The notes: generated by a model not told the origin, from the letters alone. A stretch of DNA of 6,227 nt from an uncultured bacterium (GCA_903918555.1 CAIXEV010000220.1:1-6227); one strand, 5' to 3'. Shown: positions 1 to 5,578, counted from the first letter of the stretch. Made by a program: numbers and translations.

Positions 1-30
1 ATACACCCCGCGGCCTGACCGCCAGAGGGA

Positions 31-44
31 GCCGCCGCAGCGGC
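31..44 (-). terminator. Small hairpin just after the LiuC-like gene, possible terminator
   Basis: A 5-bp stem GCCGC / GCGGC (31-35 with 40-44) with a 4-nt loop lies 6 bp past the minus-strand stop codon. There is no T-run after it, so it may act only as an mRNA 3'-end structure. Confidence 0.25.
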
Positions 45-50
45 GACCGC

Positions 51-800
51 TCAACCCACGGCCTTCGACCACGCGGCCTTCAGGCGCGACTGCGCCTCGT
101 CGCCGGCGATGATGCGGGCGCTGATCTCGGCCGCTTCGTCGGCGATCGCGTCGTCGAGCGAGCCGTCGAGTTCATTGAGCCAGTGCTTCGTGGCCGCGAG
201 CGCCTTCGGCCCGCCCTTCGCGAGGCGCTCGGCGAGCTGCTGCGCGGTCGCCGCGAGTTCGCCTTCGGCGACCAAGTGCGTCGCCAACCCGCGGCGGAAG
301 CCTTCGTCGCCGCCCATCGTGCCGCCCGCAAGCAGCATCGCGCGCGCGGCGCCCGCGCCGATCTTCTTCATGAGCCACGGCGCGACGACCGCGGGGCAGA
401 TCCCGAGATCGACCTCGGGGTAGCCGAGCTTCGCCTCGGGGTGCGTGATCGCGAAGTCGCACACGACCATCAATCCGCAGCCACCGCCGATCGCGGCGCC
501 CTGGACGCGCGCGATCGTGGGGATCGAGAGCCTGCGGATCGCGCGCGAGGTGCGCGACAGCGCGCGCAGCATGTCGCCCATCGCGACGGGATCGTCGGCG
601 ACGGCCTTCAGGTCCATGCCCGCGCAGAAACTCTTGCCTTCGCCGCCGAGGACGAGGACGCGCGCCGACGCGTCCTTCGCGACGGCGTCGACCGCTGCGC
701 CGAGCGCCGCGATGAGTTCGCGCGAAAGCGCGTTGCGGGCCTCGGAGCGCGCGAGTTCGATGGTGTGGATGCCTTGGACAGCGCTGTGCTTGACGAGCAT
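51..800 (-). CDS. Enoyl-CoA hydratase/isomerase family protein, LiuC (methylglutaconyl-CoA hydratase)-like
   Basis: A 249-residue crotonase-fold protein, the usual length for this family. It probably hydrates a 2-enoyl-CoA or methylglutaconyl-CoA in the cytoplasm, in fatty acid or leucine breakdown. Visible landmarks are the oxyanion-hole segment SFCAGMDL (residues 57-64), the second oxyanion loop GAAIGGGCGL (101-110) and GYPEVDLGICPAVVAPW (126-142). The first catalytic Glu of classical hydratases falls on Gly109, while the second Glu is kept as E129. From family knowledge, GGGxGL plus G(L/I)xPAVxxP is the pattern of the LiuC/methylglutaconyl-CoA hydratase-like subgroup, so the Gly is probably normal for it and not a defect. 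The reading frame stays open far upstream, but that part is antisense to the next gene, and the crotonase homology begins at the ATG at 800. No Shine-Dalgarno is seen. The gene is divergent from a second hydratase 42 bp away. Family is sure; substrate is not. Confidence 0.9.
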   Translation of the reverse strand: MLVKHSAVQGIHTIELARSEARNALSRELIAALGAAVDAVAKDASARVLVLGGEGKSFCAGMDLKAVADDPVAMGDMLRALSRTSRAIRRLSIPTIARVQGAAIGGGCGLMVVCDFAITHPEAKLGYPEVDLGICPAVVAPWLMKKIGAGAARAMLLAGGTMGGDEGFRRGLATHLVAEGELAATAQQLAERLAKGGPKALAATKHWLNELDGSLDDAIADEAAEISARIIAGDEAQSRLKAAWSKAVG

Positions 801-842
801 GGCCGAAAGCGTAGCAAGCGCGCGGGACGCTATCTTTCCCGC
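801..842. promoter_or_regulatory. 42-bp divergent promoter region, possibly leaderless on both sides
   Basis: This 42-bp gap must carry the start signals for both hydratase genes unless their promoters lie inside the opposite gene. On the plus strand TATCTT (831-836) ends 6 nt before the ATG at 843. On the minus strand TACGCT (813-808) ends 7 nt before the ATG at 800. Both fit a -10 hexamer whose transcription start would fall at or next to the start codon. No convincing -35 box or Shine-Dalgarno is seen on either side. The inference rests on spacing and hexamer shape only. Confidence 0.35.
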
Positions 843-1730
843 ATGCTCCCCTACGAAATCCGCGACGGCGTGCATGTCATGTTCCTTCAGCCAAACCCCG
901 AGAAGCCGCGCGGCGGCGTCGTGGTGCTCGATGCGTGGCTGATCGCGGAGATCCACGCGACGCTCGCGAAGATCGCGGCGGAGAAGCCGAAGGGGTTCGT
1001 GCTCGCGAGCGCGTCGCAGCGCGTGTTCGTGGCGGGCGCGGACCTCGCGGAGATCGACGCGCTCGATGACGCGGGGCTGCACGCGTATCTCAAGGCGGGC
1101 GCTGACGCGTTCGCGATGATTCCCGCGCTTGGTTGCCCGACCGCGGCCGCGATCCACGGCGCGACGCTCGGTGGCGGACTCGAGATCGCGATGCATTGCG
1201 ACGCGCTCGTCGCGGCGATGCCCGCGGAAGGCGGCAAGCCGTGGCAGGTCGGTCTGCCCGAGGCCGGCCTCTGCATTTGCCCGGGCTGGGGCGGCACGCA
1301 GATGCTGCCGGCGCGCATCCTGCCGGCGCTTGCCGTCGAGCGCACCGCGACCGGCCAGACCTGGCCGTGCGGCGAGGCGCCGCAGTGCCTCTTCGATGTG
1401 CGCGCCGACGCGGGCAGCGGCGCGGACGGCGCCGTCGCCGCAGCGGTCGCGTGGGTGAAGGCGCAGGACGCGTCGACCGGCTGCTTCGTGTCGATGCACG
1501 CGCCGCGCCGCGCGATCTCGCCGAAGAACGCGGCCGCGATCACGCCGGTGTGCGACGAACTCGCGCCGAAGGTCGGCGGCACGAAGCACGGCGCCGCATG
1601 CCTCGACGCTGTGCGCGTCGGCCTCGCGAAAGGCTGGGACGCCGCGCTCGCGTGCGAACGCGATCACCTCGTGAAGCTGCGCCACACGCCCGAGGCGCGC
1701 GCGAAGCTGGATGCGTTCCTCAAGAAGTAA
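843..1730 (+). CDS. Enoyl-CoA hydratase/isomerase family protein with both catalytic glutamates
   Basis: A 295-residue crotonase-family protein resembling the hydratase domain of FadB/FadJ-type enzymes, but standing alone with no 3-hydroxyacyl-CoA dehydrogenase domain. It likely hydrates trans-2-enoyl-CoA in beta-oxidation. Visible motifs are FVAGADL (62-68, first oxyanion strand), HGATLGGGLEIAMHCD (105-120, second oxyanion loop with Glu114) and GLPEAGLCICPGWGG (137-151, with Glu140). Glu114 and Glu140 align with the two catalytic glutamates of classical enoyl-CoA hydratases (FadB E119/E139). The C-terminal third (about 165-295) is less familiar and contains extra Cys residues. The ATG at 843 is chosen because family similarity starts soon after it. 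There is no Shine-Dalgarno, but a TATCTT hexamer ends 6 nt before the ATG, so a leaderless transcript is possible. A hairpin terminator follows about 58 bp after the stop. Its divergent neighbour is a second hydratase with a different active-site pattern. Confidence 0.88.
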   Translation: MLPYEIRDGVHVMFLQPNPEKPRGGVVVLDAWLIAEIHATLAKIAAEKPKGFVLASASQRVFVAGADLAEIDALDDAGLHAYLKAGADAFAMIPALGCPTAAAIHGATLGGGLEIAMHCDALVAAMPAEGGKPWQVGLPEAGLCICPGWGGTQMLPARILPALAVERTATGQTWPCGEAPQCLFDVRADAGSGADGAVAAAVAWVKAQDASTGCFVSMHAPRRAISPKNAAAITPVCDELAPKVGGTKHGAACLDAVRVGLAKGWDAALACERDHLVKLRHTPEARAKLDAFLKK

Positions 1731-1788
1731 GCGTGATGAAATTCTGCTGAGTTTCGTCGCGCAGCCTAGATGGCGGGTATACTCGTGT

Positions 1789-1812
1789 AGCGCCGAAGGG
1801 CGCTTTCATTTG
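1789..1812 (+). terminator. Probable intrinsic terminator of the 843-1730 hydratase
   Basis: A perfect 6-bp stem AGCGCC / GGCGCT (1789-1794 with 1799-1804) closes a GAAG loop and is followed by the T-rich stretch TTCATTTG. It lies 58 bp after the stop codon of the upstream hydratase, in the right orientation. The T-tract is broken by C, A and G, so termination may be weak. Confidence 0.5.
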
Positions 1813-1820
1813 TCCCCCCC

Positions 1821-1865
1821 CCTGCGGCCAACCGCTGCAGGCAGCAGGCCGCCGCAAGGCGGCCT
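1821..1865 (+). repeat. Two-hairpin palindromic element, copy A
   Basis: Hairpin 1 pairs CCTGC (1821-1825) with GCAGG (1837-1841). After a 4-nt spacer (cagc), hairpin 2 is a perfect 8-bp stem AGGCCGCC / GGCGGCCT (1846-1853 with 1858-1865) with a GCAA loop. It is followed by CGCTTCATTTT, so it could also work as a backup terminator for the plus strand. A nine-C run (1814-1822) overlaps its left edge. A diverged copy in the opposite orientation lies at 2804-2847. This is a REP-like or structured intergenic element by inference; its family is not recognised. Confidence 0.6.
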
Positions 1866-1876
1866 CGCTTCATTTT

Positions 1877-2109
1877 GGCGGTCGCGACTCGCTTCGCTTT
1901 CGCTCCCTCTGGAAGATCCGAACTCAAGCGCTGGCGGTCGCGACTCGCTTCGCTTTCGCTCCCTCTGGAAGATCCGAACTCAAGCGCCGGCGGTCGCGAC
2001 TCGCTTCGCTTTCGCTCCCTCTGGAAGATCCGAACTCAAGCGCCGGCGGTCGCGACTCGCTTCGCTTTCGCTCCCTCTGGCGGTACGCACGCAATTCAGG
2101 GCGGTCGCG
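1877..2109. repeat. 56-bp tandem repeat array, three full units plus degenerate ones
   Basis: Units start GGCGGTCGCGACTCGC at 1877, 1933 and 1989, with exact 56-bp spacing. The three full units are identical except for their last base (T at 1932, C at 1988 and 2044). A fourth copy (from 2045) matches for 36 bp to 2080 and then diverges. The unit's first 10 bases reappear at 2100-2109, 55 bp after the fourth start, and end immediately before the stop codon of the NYN gene (minus strand, 2112-2110). The period is not a multiple of three, and the unit stays open in all three plus frames, so the predicted peptides there have shifting repeats and are not credible as protein. The array sits between two convergent genes. 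Confidence 0.9.
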
Positions 2110-2748
2110 CTACCACCCTTCTGGCTTCTCGATCGCCCCACTCGCGTCCTGCAATCGATTGGGCAAGCGAGACTTCGCGAGATCGCTTCGGCGGATCGTC
2201 TTCATGAACGAGGCCTGCTCCGCCAGATGGCGCGACTGGCGACCCTGATGCGGGTTGATCACGCCGATCGGAACGCCGCCCTCGGTACGCGCAATCCGAA
2301 CCGCGCGCGCGAGATCGCCGTCGTTGCTCACAACGGCCGCAGCCGACCAGCGGCGGCAGAGCACATGGTGTACAAGATCAACCGCAAGGTTGACATCAGT
2401 ACCCTTCTCCGTCGTCTGAAGAACCGTGACGAGAGCCCCGGCCCGGCCGTCAGGCAACAAGAGCGGTAGCCGGCGTTGCCCGACGACATGGGTGCCGAGC
2501 ACGATTTCCACACCACCTTGCGCCTGCACTGCACGGAGGAACAGGTCGTGCCGCCATGCTGCGCGACCATCGCTCACGCGATCATGCAGCGGCGCCGTGT
2601 ACAGGTACACCTGCTCCACCGCATGCCGCGGACCAAGGATCCGCTGCGACATCCGCCGCAGGTCCACCCAGCGGATGCCGTGCGGACGCGCTGCGCCGTA
2701 GTAGAAGTTGAAGCCGTCGATGTAGACAGCCGTCGACACTGCGACCAT
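2110..2748 (-). CDS. NYN domain (PIN-like) protein, putative ribonuclease
   Basis: A 212-residue single-domain protein of the NYN family, whose members are PIN-like metal-dependent RNases or RNA-processing factors in the cytoplasm. The acidic active-site set is visible: YIDGFNFYYG (9-18, D11 and N14), KGTDVNLAVDLV (115-126, D118 and D124) and VVSNDGDLARAV (139-150, D143 and D145). The tail around 181-212, with LAKSRLP and ending in a KPEGW-type sequence, matches the conserved C-terminus I associate with this subgroup, so the protein looks full length. The ATG at 2748 is supported by GAGGAG 8 nt upstream (plus-strand 2757-2762) and by the family start just before the first Asp. The frame is open further upstream, but that stretch crosses a palindromic element and has no homology. 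It is flanked by the two inverted hairpin elements and the tandem array. Its RNA target is unknown. Confidence 0.9.
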   Translation of the reverse strand: MVAVSTAVYIDGFNFYYGAARPHGIRWVDLRRMSQRILGPRHAVEQVYLYTAPLHDRVSDGRAAWRHDLFLRAVQAQGGVEIVLGTHVVGQRRLPLLLPDGRAGALVTVLQTTEKGTDVNLAVDLVHHVLCRRWSAAAVVSNDGDLARAVRIARTEGGVPIGVINPHQGRQSRHLAEQASFMKTIRRSDLAKSRLPNRLQDASGAIEKPEGW

Positions 2749-2803
2749 GTCCCTTTCTCCTCGTGTTGTCCTCCGAGCCTTTCCTAGAACCCCATCAAGT
2801 GCG

Positions 2804-2847
2804 AAGCCGCCTGACGGCGGCTTGCGGCCTACCACCGAAGCGGTAGG
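2804..2847 (-). repeat. Two-hairpin palindromic element, copy B (inverted relative to copy A)
   Basis: A perfect 8-bp stem AAGCCGCC / GGCGGCTT (2804-2811 with 2816-2823, loop TGAC), a 4-nt spacer (2824-2827), then a 6-bp stem CCTACC / GGTAGG (2828-2833 with 2842-2847). Read on the minus strand, the order, spacer length and stem sequences match copy A at 1821-1865. It lies between the lectin-like gene and the NYN gene, both on the minus strand. No T-run follows on the minus strand, so a simple terminator role is less likely for this copy. Confidence 0.6.
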
Positions 2848-2918
2848 GGAGTTGAACGCACAGCATAGATGGCTTGCGCGTCGCTCCTCGAATCTCCGCA
2901 TGTTTTTCAGCGCGATTC

Positions 2919-3701
2919 CTACGCACACCCGCCCCAGCCGGCGAGCACGATCGCGAGGTCGGTGCCGTCGATCGCGCCGTCGTCGTTGCAGTCGGCCTGC
3001 GGGAACTTCGCGCCCGGCATGCCCCAGCGCGTGAGGATCGTCGCGAGATCGATGCCGTCGACGGACTGATCGTTGTTCGTGTCGCCCGGGCAGCACGAGC
3101 CGCCGTTCTCACAGCAGTCGGGGATGTTGTTGCCGTTCGCGTCGGGCAGTTGGCCCGCGCGGATCTGGCCGTAGTCGACGAGGCCGTCTGAGTTGCAGTC
3201 GGCGGACCATTCGATGAAAGCCTGGCAGTTTCCAGGTTTGTTCGTGATCGTGCTGTCGACCCATCGCAGTTCATCTGTGGGAACAGTGGTGGAAGCCAGA
3301 AAGTCATTTGACCCAAGAATGTTGGTCGGCTGATCGGGTCGCCAAGCTGTGAAACCCCACGGCTCGCCCGTCACCCATCGCCAACCGTCGCCTGGCTCGG
3401 AGTAGTTCGAACTACTGCGGTCTTGAAATCCGCCAAGCCAGCAGTCGTCAATCGAGTTTGGCGTCGTCGCGAATGCGAGATTCGCAGCGAACACCTGCTC
3501 CCCAGCGGTTGTCAGCGTGACGAGGTGCCCGCCTTGATTTTCTGCGTAGACCTTTGCATCGGTCCAGCGTACGAAGAAAGGTGCATCAAGCTGGTACCAA
3601 TGCCCATTCCCCCCATCCTCCACGCGCCACTGCACCGCGTCCTGCGCGCTCGCGCCTGCCGACACCGCCGCTGCGACTCCGATCGCCATCAACTGCTTCA
3701 T
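2919..3701 (-). CDS. Secreted C-type-lectin-like protein with planctomycete dockerin-like C-terminus
   Basis: A 260-residue exported protein. Residues 1-20 are a signal peptide (MKQL, hydrophobic Ala/Val-rich core, ASA-Q cleavage site). Residues about 25-165 look like a C-type lectin fold: W-T-D-A-K (46-50), GGHLVTL (57-63) followed by E68, CWLGG (87-91), WRWVTGEPWGFTAW (107-120), P-x-N (125-127) and a late RWVD (146-149). Few disulfide cysteines are present, so ligand binding is not assured. Then comes a DCNSDGLVD...NGNNIPDCCE segment (168-198). Two EF-hand/dockerin-type loops follow (D207/N209/D211/D215/D218 and D237/N239/D241/D245/D248), each ending in a TRWG or AGWG motif. The last part is typical of exported Phycisphaerae proteins and may anchor or sort them at the cell surface. 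The ATG at 3701 has GGGGAG 9 nt upstream and the signal peptide directly after it. A short hairpin (GGCCT/AGGCC, 3723-3735) lies just upstream of that site. Confidence 0.85.
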   Translation of the reverse strand: MKQLMAIGVAAAVSAGASAQDAVQWRVEDGGNGHWYQLDAPFFVRWTDAKVYAENQGGHLVTLTTAGEQVFAANLAFATTPNSIDDCWLGGFQDRSSSNYSEPGDGWRWVTGEPWGFTAWRPDQPTNILGSNDFLASTTVPTDELRWVDSTITNKPGNCQAFIEWSADCNSDGLVDYGQIRAGQLPDANGNNIPDCCENGGSCCPGDTNNDQSVDGIDLATILTRWGMPGAKFPQADCNDDGAIDGTDLAIVLAGWGGCA

Positions 3702-4131
3702 CTCTGGTGACTCCCCTGCTTGGGCCTTCGAGGCCTGTCGGGCGCCCGCGGGGGACATCGCCGCGGCCTGCGCCGATCGCGGGGATCCGCTCGTCGCCGC
3801 CCCATGCGCGGCGAGCGCGAGAATCAGCGCAAATCCCGCGAAAGCGCGGCTCCGAGAACCGCGCGGCCGCGCCGACTCGTCCGCAAGGTCGAGGATGCGC
3901 GCGGCGGTGCGGGTGTCCATGGCGGAGATCATCGCAGGTTCGCAGACGGGTATCCGCAAGACGGCCAAGCATGCGCGCGACAGGCCAAGCCGAGCGCGGA
4001 GCGAAGCGAAGCGCGAGCAGGTTGGCAACGACTTCGCCACCCGTGCCCTGCGACGCCGGCCATCGACCGCTCAAGGCCGTCTGGAATCGAGCGCGCGCCT
4101 GGCGCCACAACTGCGACTCCAAGAGTGCTGC
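3702..4131. other. 430-bp stretch without a convincing separate gene
   Basis: Lies between the lectin-like start and the HepT-like stop. The lectin frame remains open on the minus strand up to an ATG at 3920; that extension carries a hydrophobic segment (AFAGFALILALAAHGAA) but no recognised domain. Plus-strand frames here are Arg/Ser/Ala-rich and look like GC-driven shadows. Small palindromes are visible: GGCCT-TCG-AGGCC (3723-3735) and CGGGCGCCCG (3739-3748). A GCGAAGCGAAGCG-rich stretch at about 3992-4016 recalls the core of the 56-bp array on its opposite strand. The lectin promoter is probably here, but no clear -35/-10 pair was found. Confidence 0.5.
3711..3716 (-). promoter_or_regulatory. 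Ribosome binding site deciding the start of the lectin-like gene
   Basis: GGGGAG on the minus strand lies 9 nt before the ATG at 3701. It favours this start, with a clean signal peptide, over the in-frame ATG at 3920, which would add 73 residues and a second hydrophobic stretch. Confidence 0.5.
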
Positions 4132-4461
4132 TCACACTCCATCAAGCATCCAAAGCAACTGCGGCAGGTCCACGATGACGATCTGCCACAAGACATCGGG
4201 GTCGATGTCGTCGTACGCATGAATCAGCCGGTTCCGCGTCTCCTTGATGGCGCGCCACGGCACCTCGGGAAACCGCGCGCGCGACGGGTCATCGACGCGC
4301 GTCGACGCCTCGCCGACCAGTTCGATCAACCGCGTCAGCGCAAGAAAGAGCGTGCGATCCGAATCGAGCGCGTCACGCGTCTTTCCCGACGCCAGTTCGA
4401 CCGCTTCCGCCGCGAAGTCGCGCATCTGGCGAAGCGCGACCGCCGGGTCACGCCGCGTCAT
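4132..4461 (-). CDS. hepT: HepT-like (DUF86/HEPN) ribonuclease toxin of a type VII toxin-antitoxin pair
   Basis: A 109-residue, mostly helical HEPN protein, the usual size for HepT. The catalytic RX4HXY motif is intact as RNRLIHAY (R76, H81, Y83), following the typical WRAIKETRN lead-in. From the family: HepT cleaves RNA, and its partner nucleotidyltransferase MntA neutralises it by adding AMP groups to the motif tyrosine, here Y83. The gene starts 14 bp inside the 3' end of the nucleotidyltransferase gene, which suggests translational coupling. GAAGG lies 6 nt before the ATG (plus-strand 4468-4472). Nothing appears truncated. Some DUF86 proteins are annotated only as nucleotidyltransferase-associated, and toxicity is inferred. 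Confidence 0.88.
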   Translation of the reverse strand: MTRRDPAVALRQMRDFAAEAVELASGKTRDALDSDRTLFLALTRLIELVGEASTRVDDPSRARFPEVPWRAIKETRNRLIHAYDDIDPDVLWQIVIVDLPQLLWMLDGV

Positions 4462-4840
4462 ACAGCACCTTCGCCTGATGCAGCGCCTCCTCGCGGAAGT
4501 GCTCGCTCAGCATCTTCTCGGTGTTGACATCGACCTTCCGGCCCAGGATCTCGGCAAGTTCATCCCCAAGCGCGAAGAACCCGAAGCCCGGCGTCCGACC
4601 TGGCAGAAAGTCGATCAGAAGATCGACATCGCTGCGCGCTGGATCGAAGTCGCCACGCACAGCCGAGCCGTAGACCCGAATGCGACGAATGCCCTTCTCC
4701 ACGCAGAAGCGACGCAAAAGGCCAGCATCGACCTTCGTCGGATCGAATGCCGCCCCTTCGAAGTTGGTCGGATCGGTCGTCACAGGAATGAGTTTATCAG
4801 CGAAGGATCTCAAAACCATCGGAACGACGCTTGCCGACAT
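4448..4840 (-). CDS. mntA: MNT-type nucleotidyltransferase, MntA-like antitoxin
   Basis: A 130-residue minimal nucleotidyltransferase. The active-site signature is YGSAVRGDFDPARSDVDLLIDF (57-78): G58-S59, then D71-x-D73, with the third carboxylate as D104 in GRKVDV (100-105). The GS-to-DxD spacing is 11 residues, a variant often seen in this family. By family knowledge, MntA enzymes use ATP to AMPylate the cognate HepT and silence it; the neighbour overlapping by 14 bp is exactly such a HepT. The start is uncertain. ATG 4840 is chosen for a GGGGTGA-like site 11 nt upstream; a GTG at 4855 and an ATG at 4819 are alternatives, and the first 35 or so residues are not conserved in the core fold. 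The gene starts 24 bp after the sigma-like gene ends. The stretch around 4785-4850 is visibly less GC-rich than the surroundings, consistent with acquisition of the module (inference). Confidence 0.85.
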   Translation of the reverse strand: MSASVVPMVLRSFADKLIPVTTDPTNFEGAAFDPTKVDAGLLRRFCVEKGIRRIRVYGSAVRGDFDPARSDVDLLIDFLPGRTPGFGFFALGDELAEILGRKVDVNTEKMLSEHFREEALHQAKVLYDAA

Positions 4841-4851
4841 CAAATCCGTTG

Positions 4852-4858
4852 TCACCCC
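4852..4858 (-). promoter_or_regulatory. Candidate ribosome binding site for the MntA-like gene
   Basis: GGGGTGA on the minus strand lies 11 nt before the ATG at 4840. The spacing is long but the match is better than upstream of the ATG at 4819, where none is seen. It would be lost as a signal if translation began at the GTG at 4855, which lies inside it. Confidence 0.35.
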
Positions 4859-4864
4859 GACCGC

Positions 4865-5578
4865 TCACAACACCGCGCGCACCCGCGAGATCTCGTCATC
4901 AAGTTCGCGCTCGGGCACGCCTTCCTCGCGCAGCACCTCGGCAAGCGCCGCGCGCACGCGTTGCGCAACGAGGCGCGTCGCGCCCGCGCACTGCTGCTCG
5001 CTCTTCCCCACTTCGCGCGCGAACACCGCGTACGGCTGGCCGTCGATCGCGTGGCGCCTGAAGATCTCGAACTCGACCGCGCGGCCTTCAGCAAGCAGCT
5101 TCGCCTCGACCCGCGCCGTCGCCTCGCGCACGACCGCGAGCGCCCACGCGCGCTCGAATTCCGACTCGCCGCGCGCATCGACTCCCGCACGCGCATCAAG
5201 CTCGCGCGGCTCGACCGCGCCGCCACGCGCGGCCGCACGCGCGCGGTCGCGCGCCACGCCCTGCCCGTAGAAGAGCATCCCGTTCATCAACCAGCGTCGC
5301 AGCCGCATGTCGCTCCGCGCCCAGCCCCGCAGGAACTCCGCGTCCGAGAGCCTCGATGCGAAGAAGCCATGCACCAGTTCGGCCGGCTCACCGAGCCGCG
5401 CAAGGCTCGACCCGCGCGCGAAGATCTCGAGCGGCCCTGCATAGCGCTGCATCACATATGCATTGGCCTCGGTGCGCGCGGCGCGCCCTGCAGCGCGGGT
5501 TTCTGCGGATGCGTCGATGTCGTCGACCCGCGTCCGCAGCCATGTGCCGTGCGTGGTTGGGAAGACCGTCCTATCCAT
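4865..5578 (-). CDS. RNA polymerase sigma-70-like factor (ECF-like, planctomycete type)
   Basis: A 237-residue protein resembling the large planctomycete family of sigma factors described as ECF-like. The N-terminal half carries a region-2-like sequence: T-x-W (about 12-13), Y46-x-x-PLEIFAR, EPAELVHGFFASRL (64-77), FLRGWARSDMRLRRWLMNG (82-100), then a basic RDRARAAARGG segment (110-120). FERAWALAVV (141-150) begins the linker helix. Residues about 170-217 form a region-4 helix-turn-helix (YAVFAREVGKSEQQ...TRLVAQRVRAAL). A conserved-style tail LDDEISRVRAVL ends the protein. The usual DAEDLTQEFF-type acidic box is weaker here, with EPAELVHGFF in its place. The ATG at 5578 has GGTGG 8 nt upstream; an in-frame ATG at 5701 would add 41 unconserved residues across the divergent promoter region. 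The toxin-antitoxin genes follow at once, so co-transcription is likely. Regulon and anti-sigma partner are unknown. Confidence 0.75.
   Translation of the reverse strand: MDRTVFPTTHGTWLRTRVDDIDASAETRAAGRAARTEANAYVMQRYAGPLEIFARGSSLARLGEPAELVHGFFASRLSDAEFLRGWARSDMRLRRWLMNGMLFYGQGVARDRARAAARGGAVEPRELDARAGVDARGESEFERAWALAVVREATARVEAKLLAEGRAVEFEIFRRHAIDGQPYAVFAREVGKSEQQCAGATRLVAQRVRAALAEVLREEGVPERELDDEISRVRAVL

Noticed and set aside
183..842. Upstream extension of the plus-strand hydratase frame.
   Set aside because: It is antisense to the 51-800 hydratase and has a shadow-frame composition (Arg/Asp/Ala-rich).
801..1685. Upstream extension of the minus-strand hydratase frame, giving a 544-residue protein.
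   Set aside because: The added part is antisense to the 843-1730 hydratase and is Arg-rich without homology; the crotonase domain starts at 800.
1778..1783. TATACT as a -10 box of a small RNA ending at the 1789-1804 hairpin.
   Set aside because: No -35 box lies at normal distance, and the hairpin would start at the transcription start, leaving no RNA body.
1877..2109. CRISPR array.
   Set aside because: The units are contiguous and identical over their whole length; there are no variable spacers and no cas genes.
1711..2469. A 252-residue plus-strand frame through the tandem array, with apparent peptide repeats.
   Set aside because: The 56-bp period shifts frame at each unit, so the repeats are only DNA repeats read in three frames; its 3' part is antisense to the NYN gene.
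3554..4222. A 222-residue plus-strand frame in the lectin-HepT gap.
   Set aside because: Arg/Ser/Pro-rich, overlaps the lectin gene in antisense, has no ribosome site and no recognisable motif.
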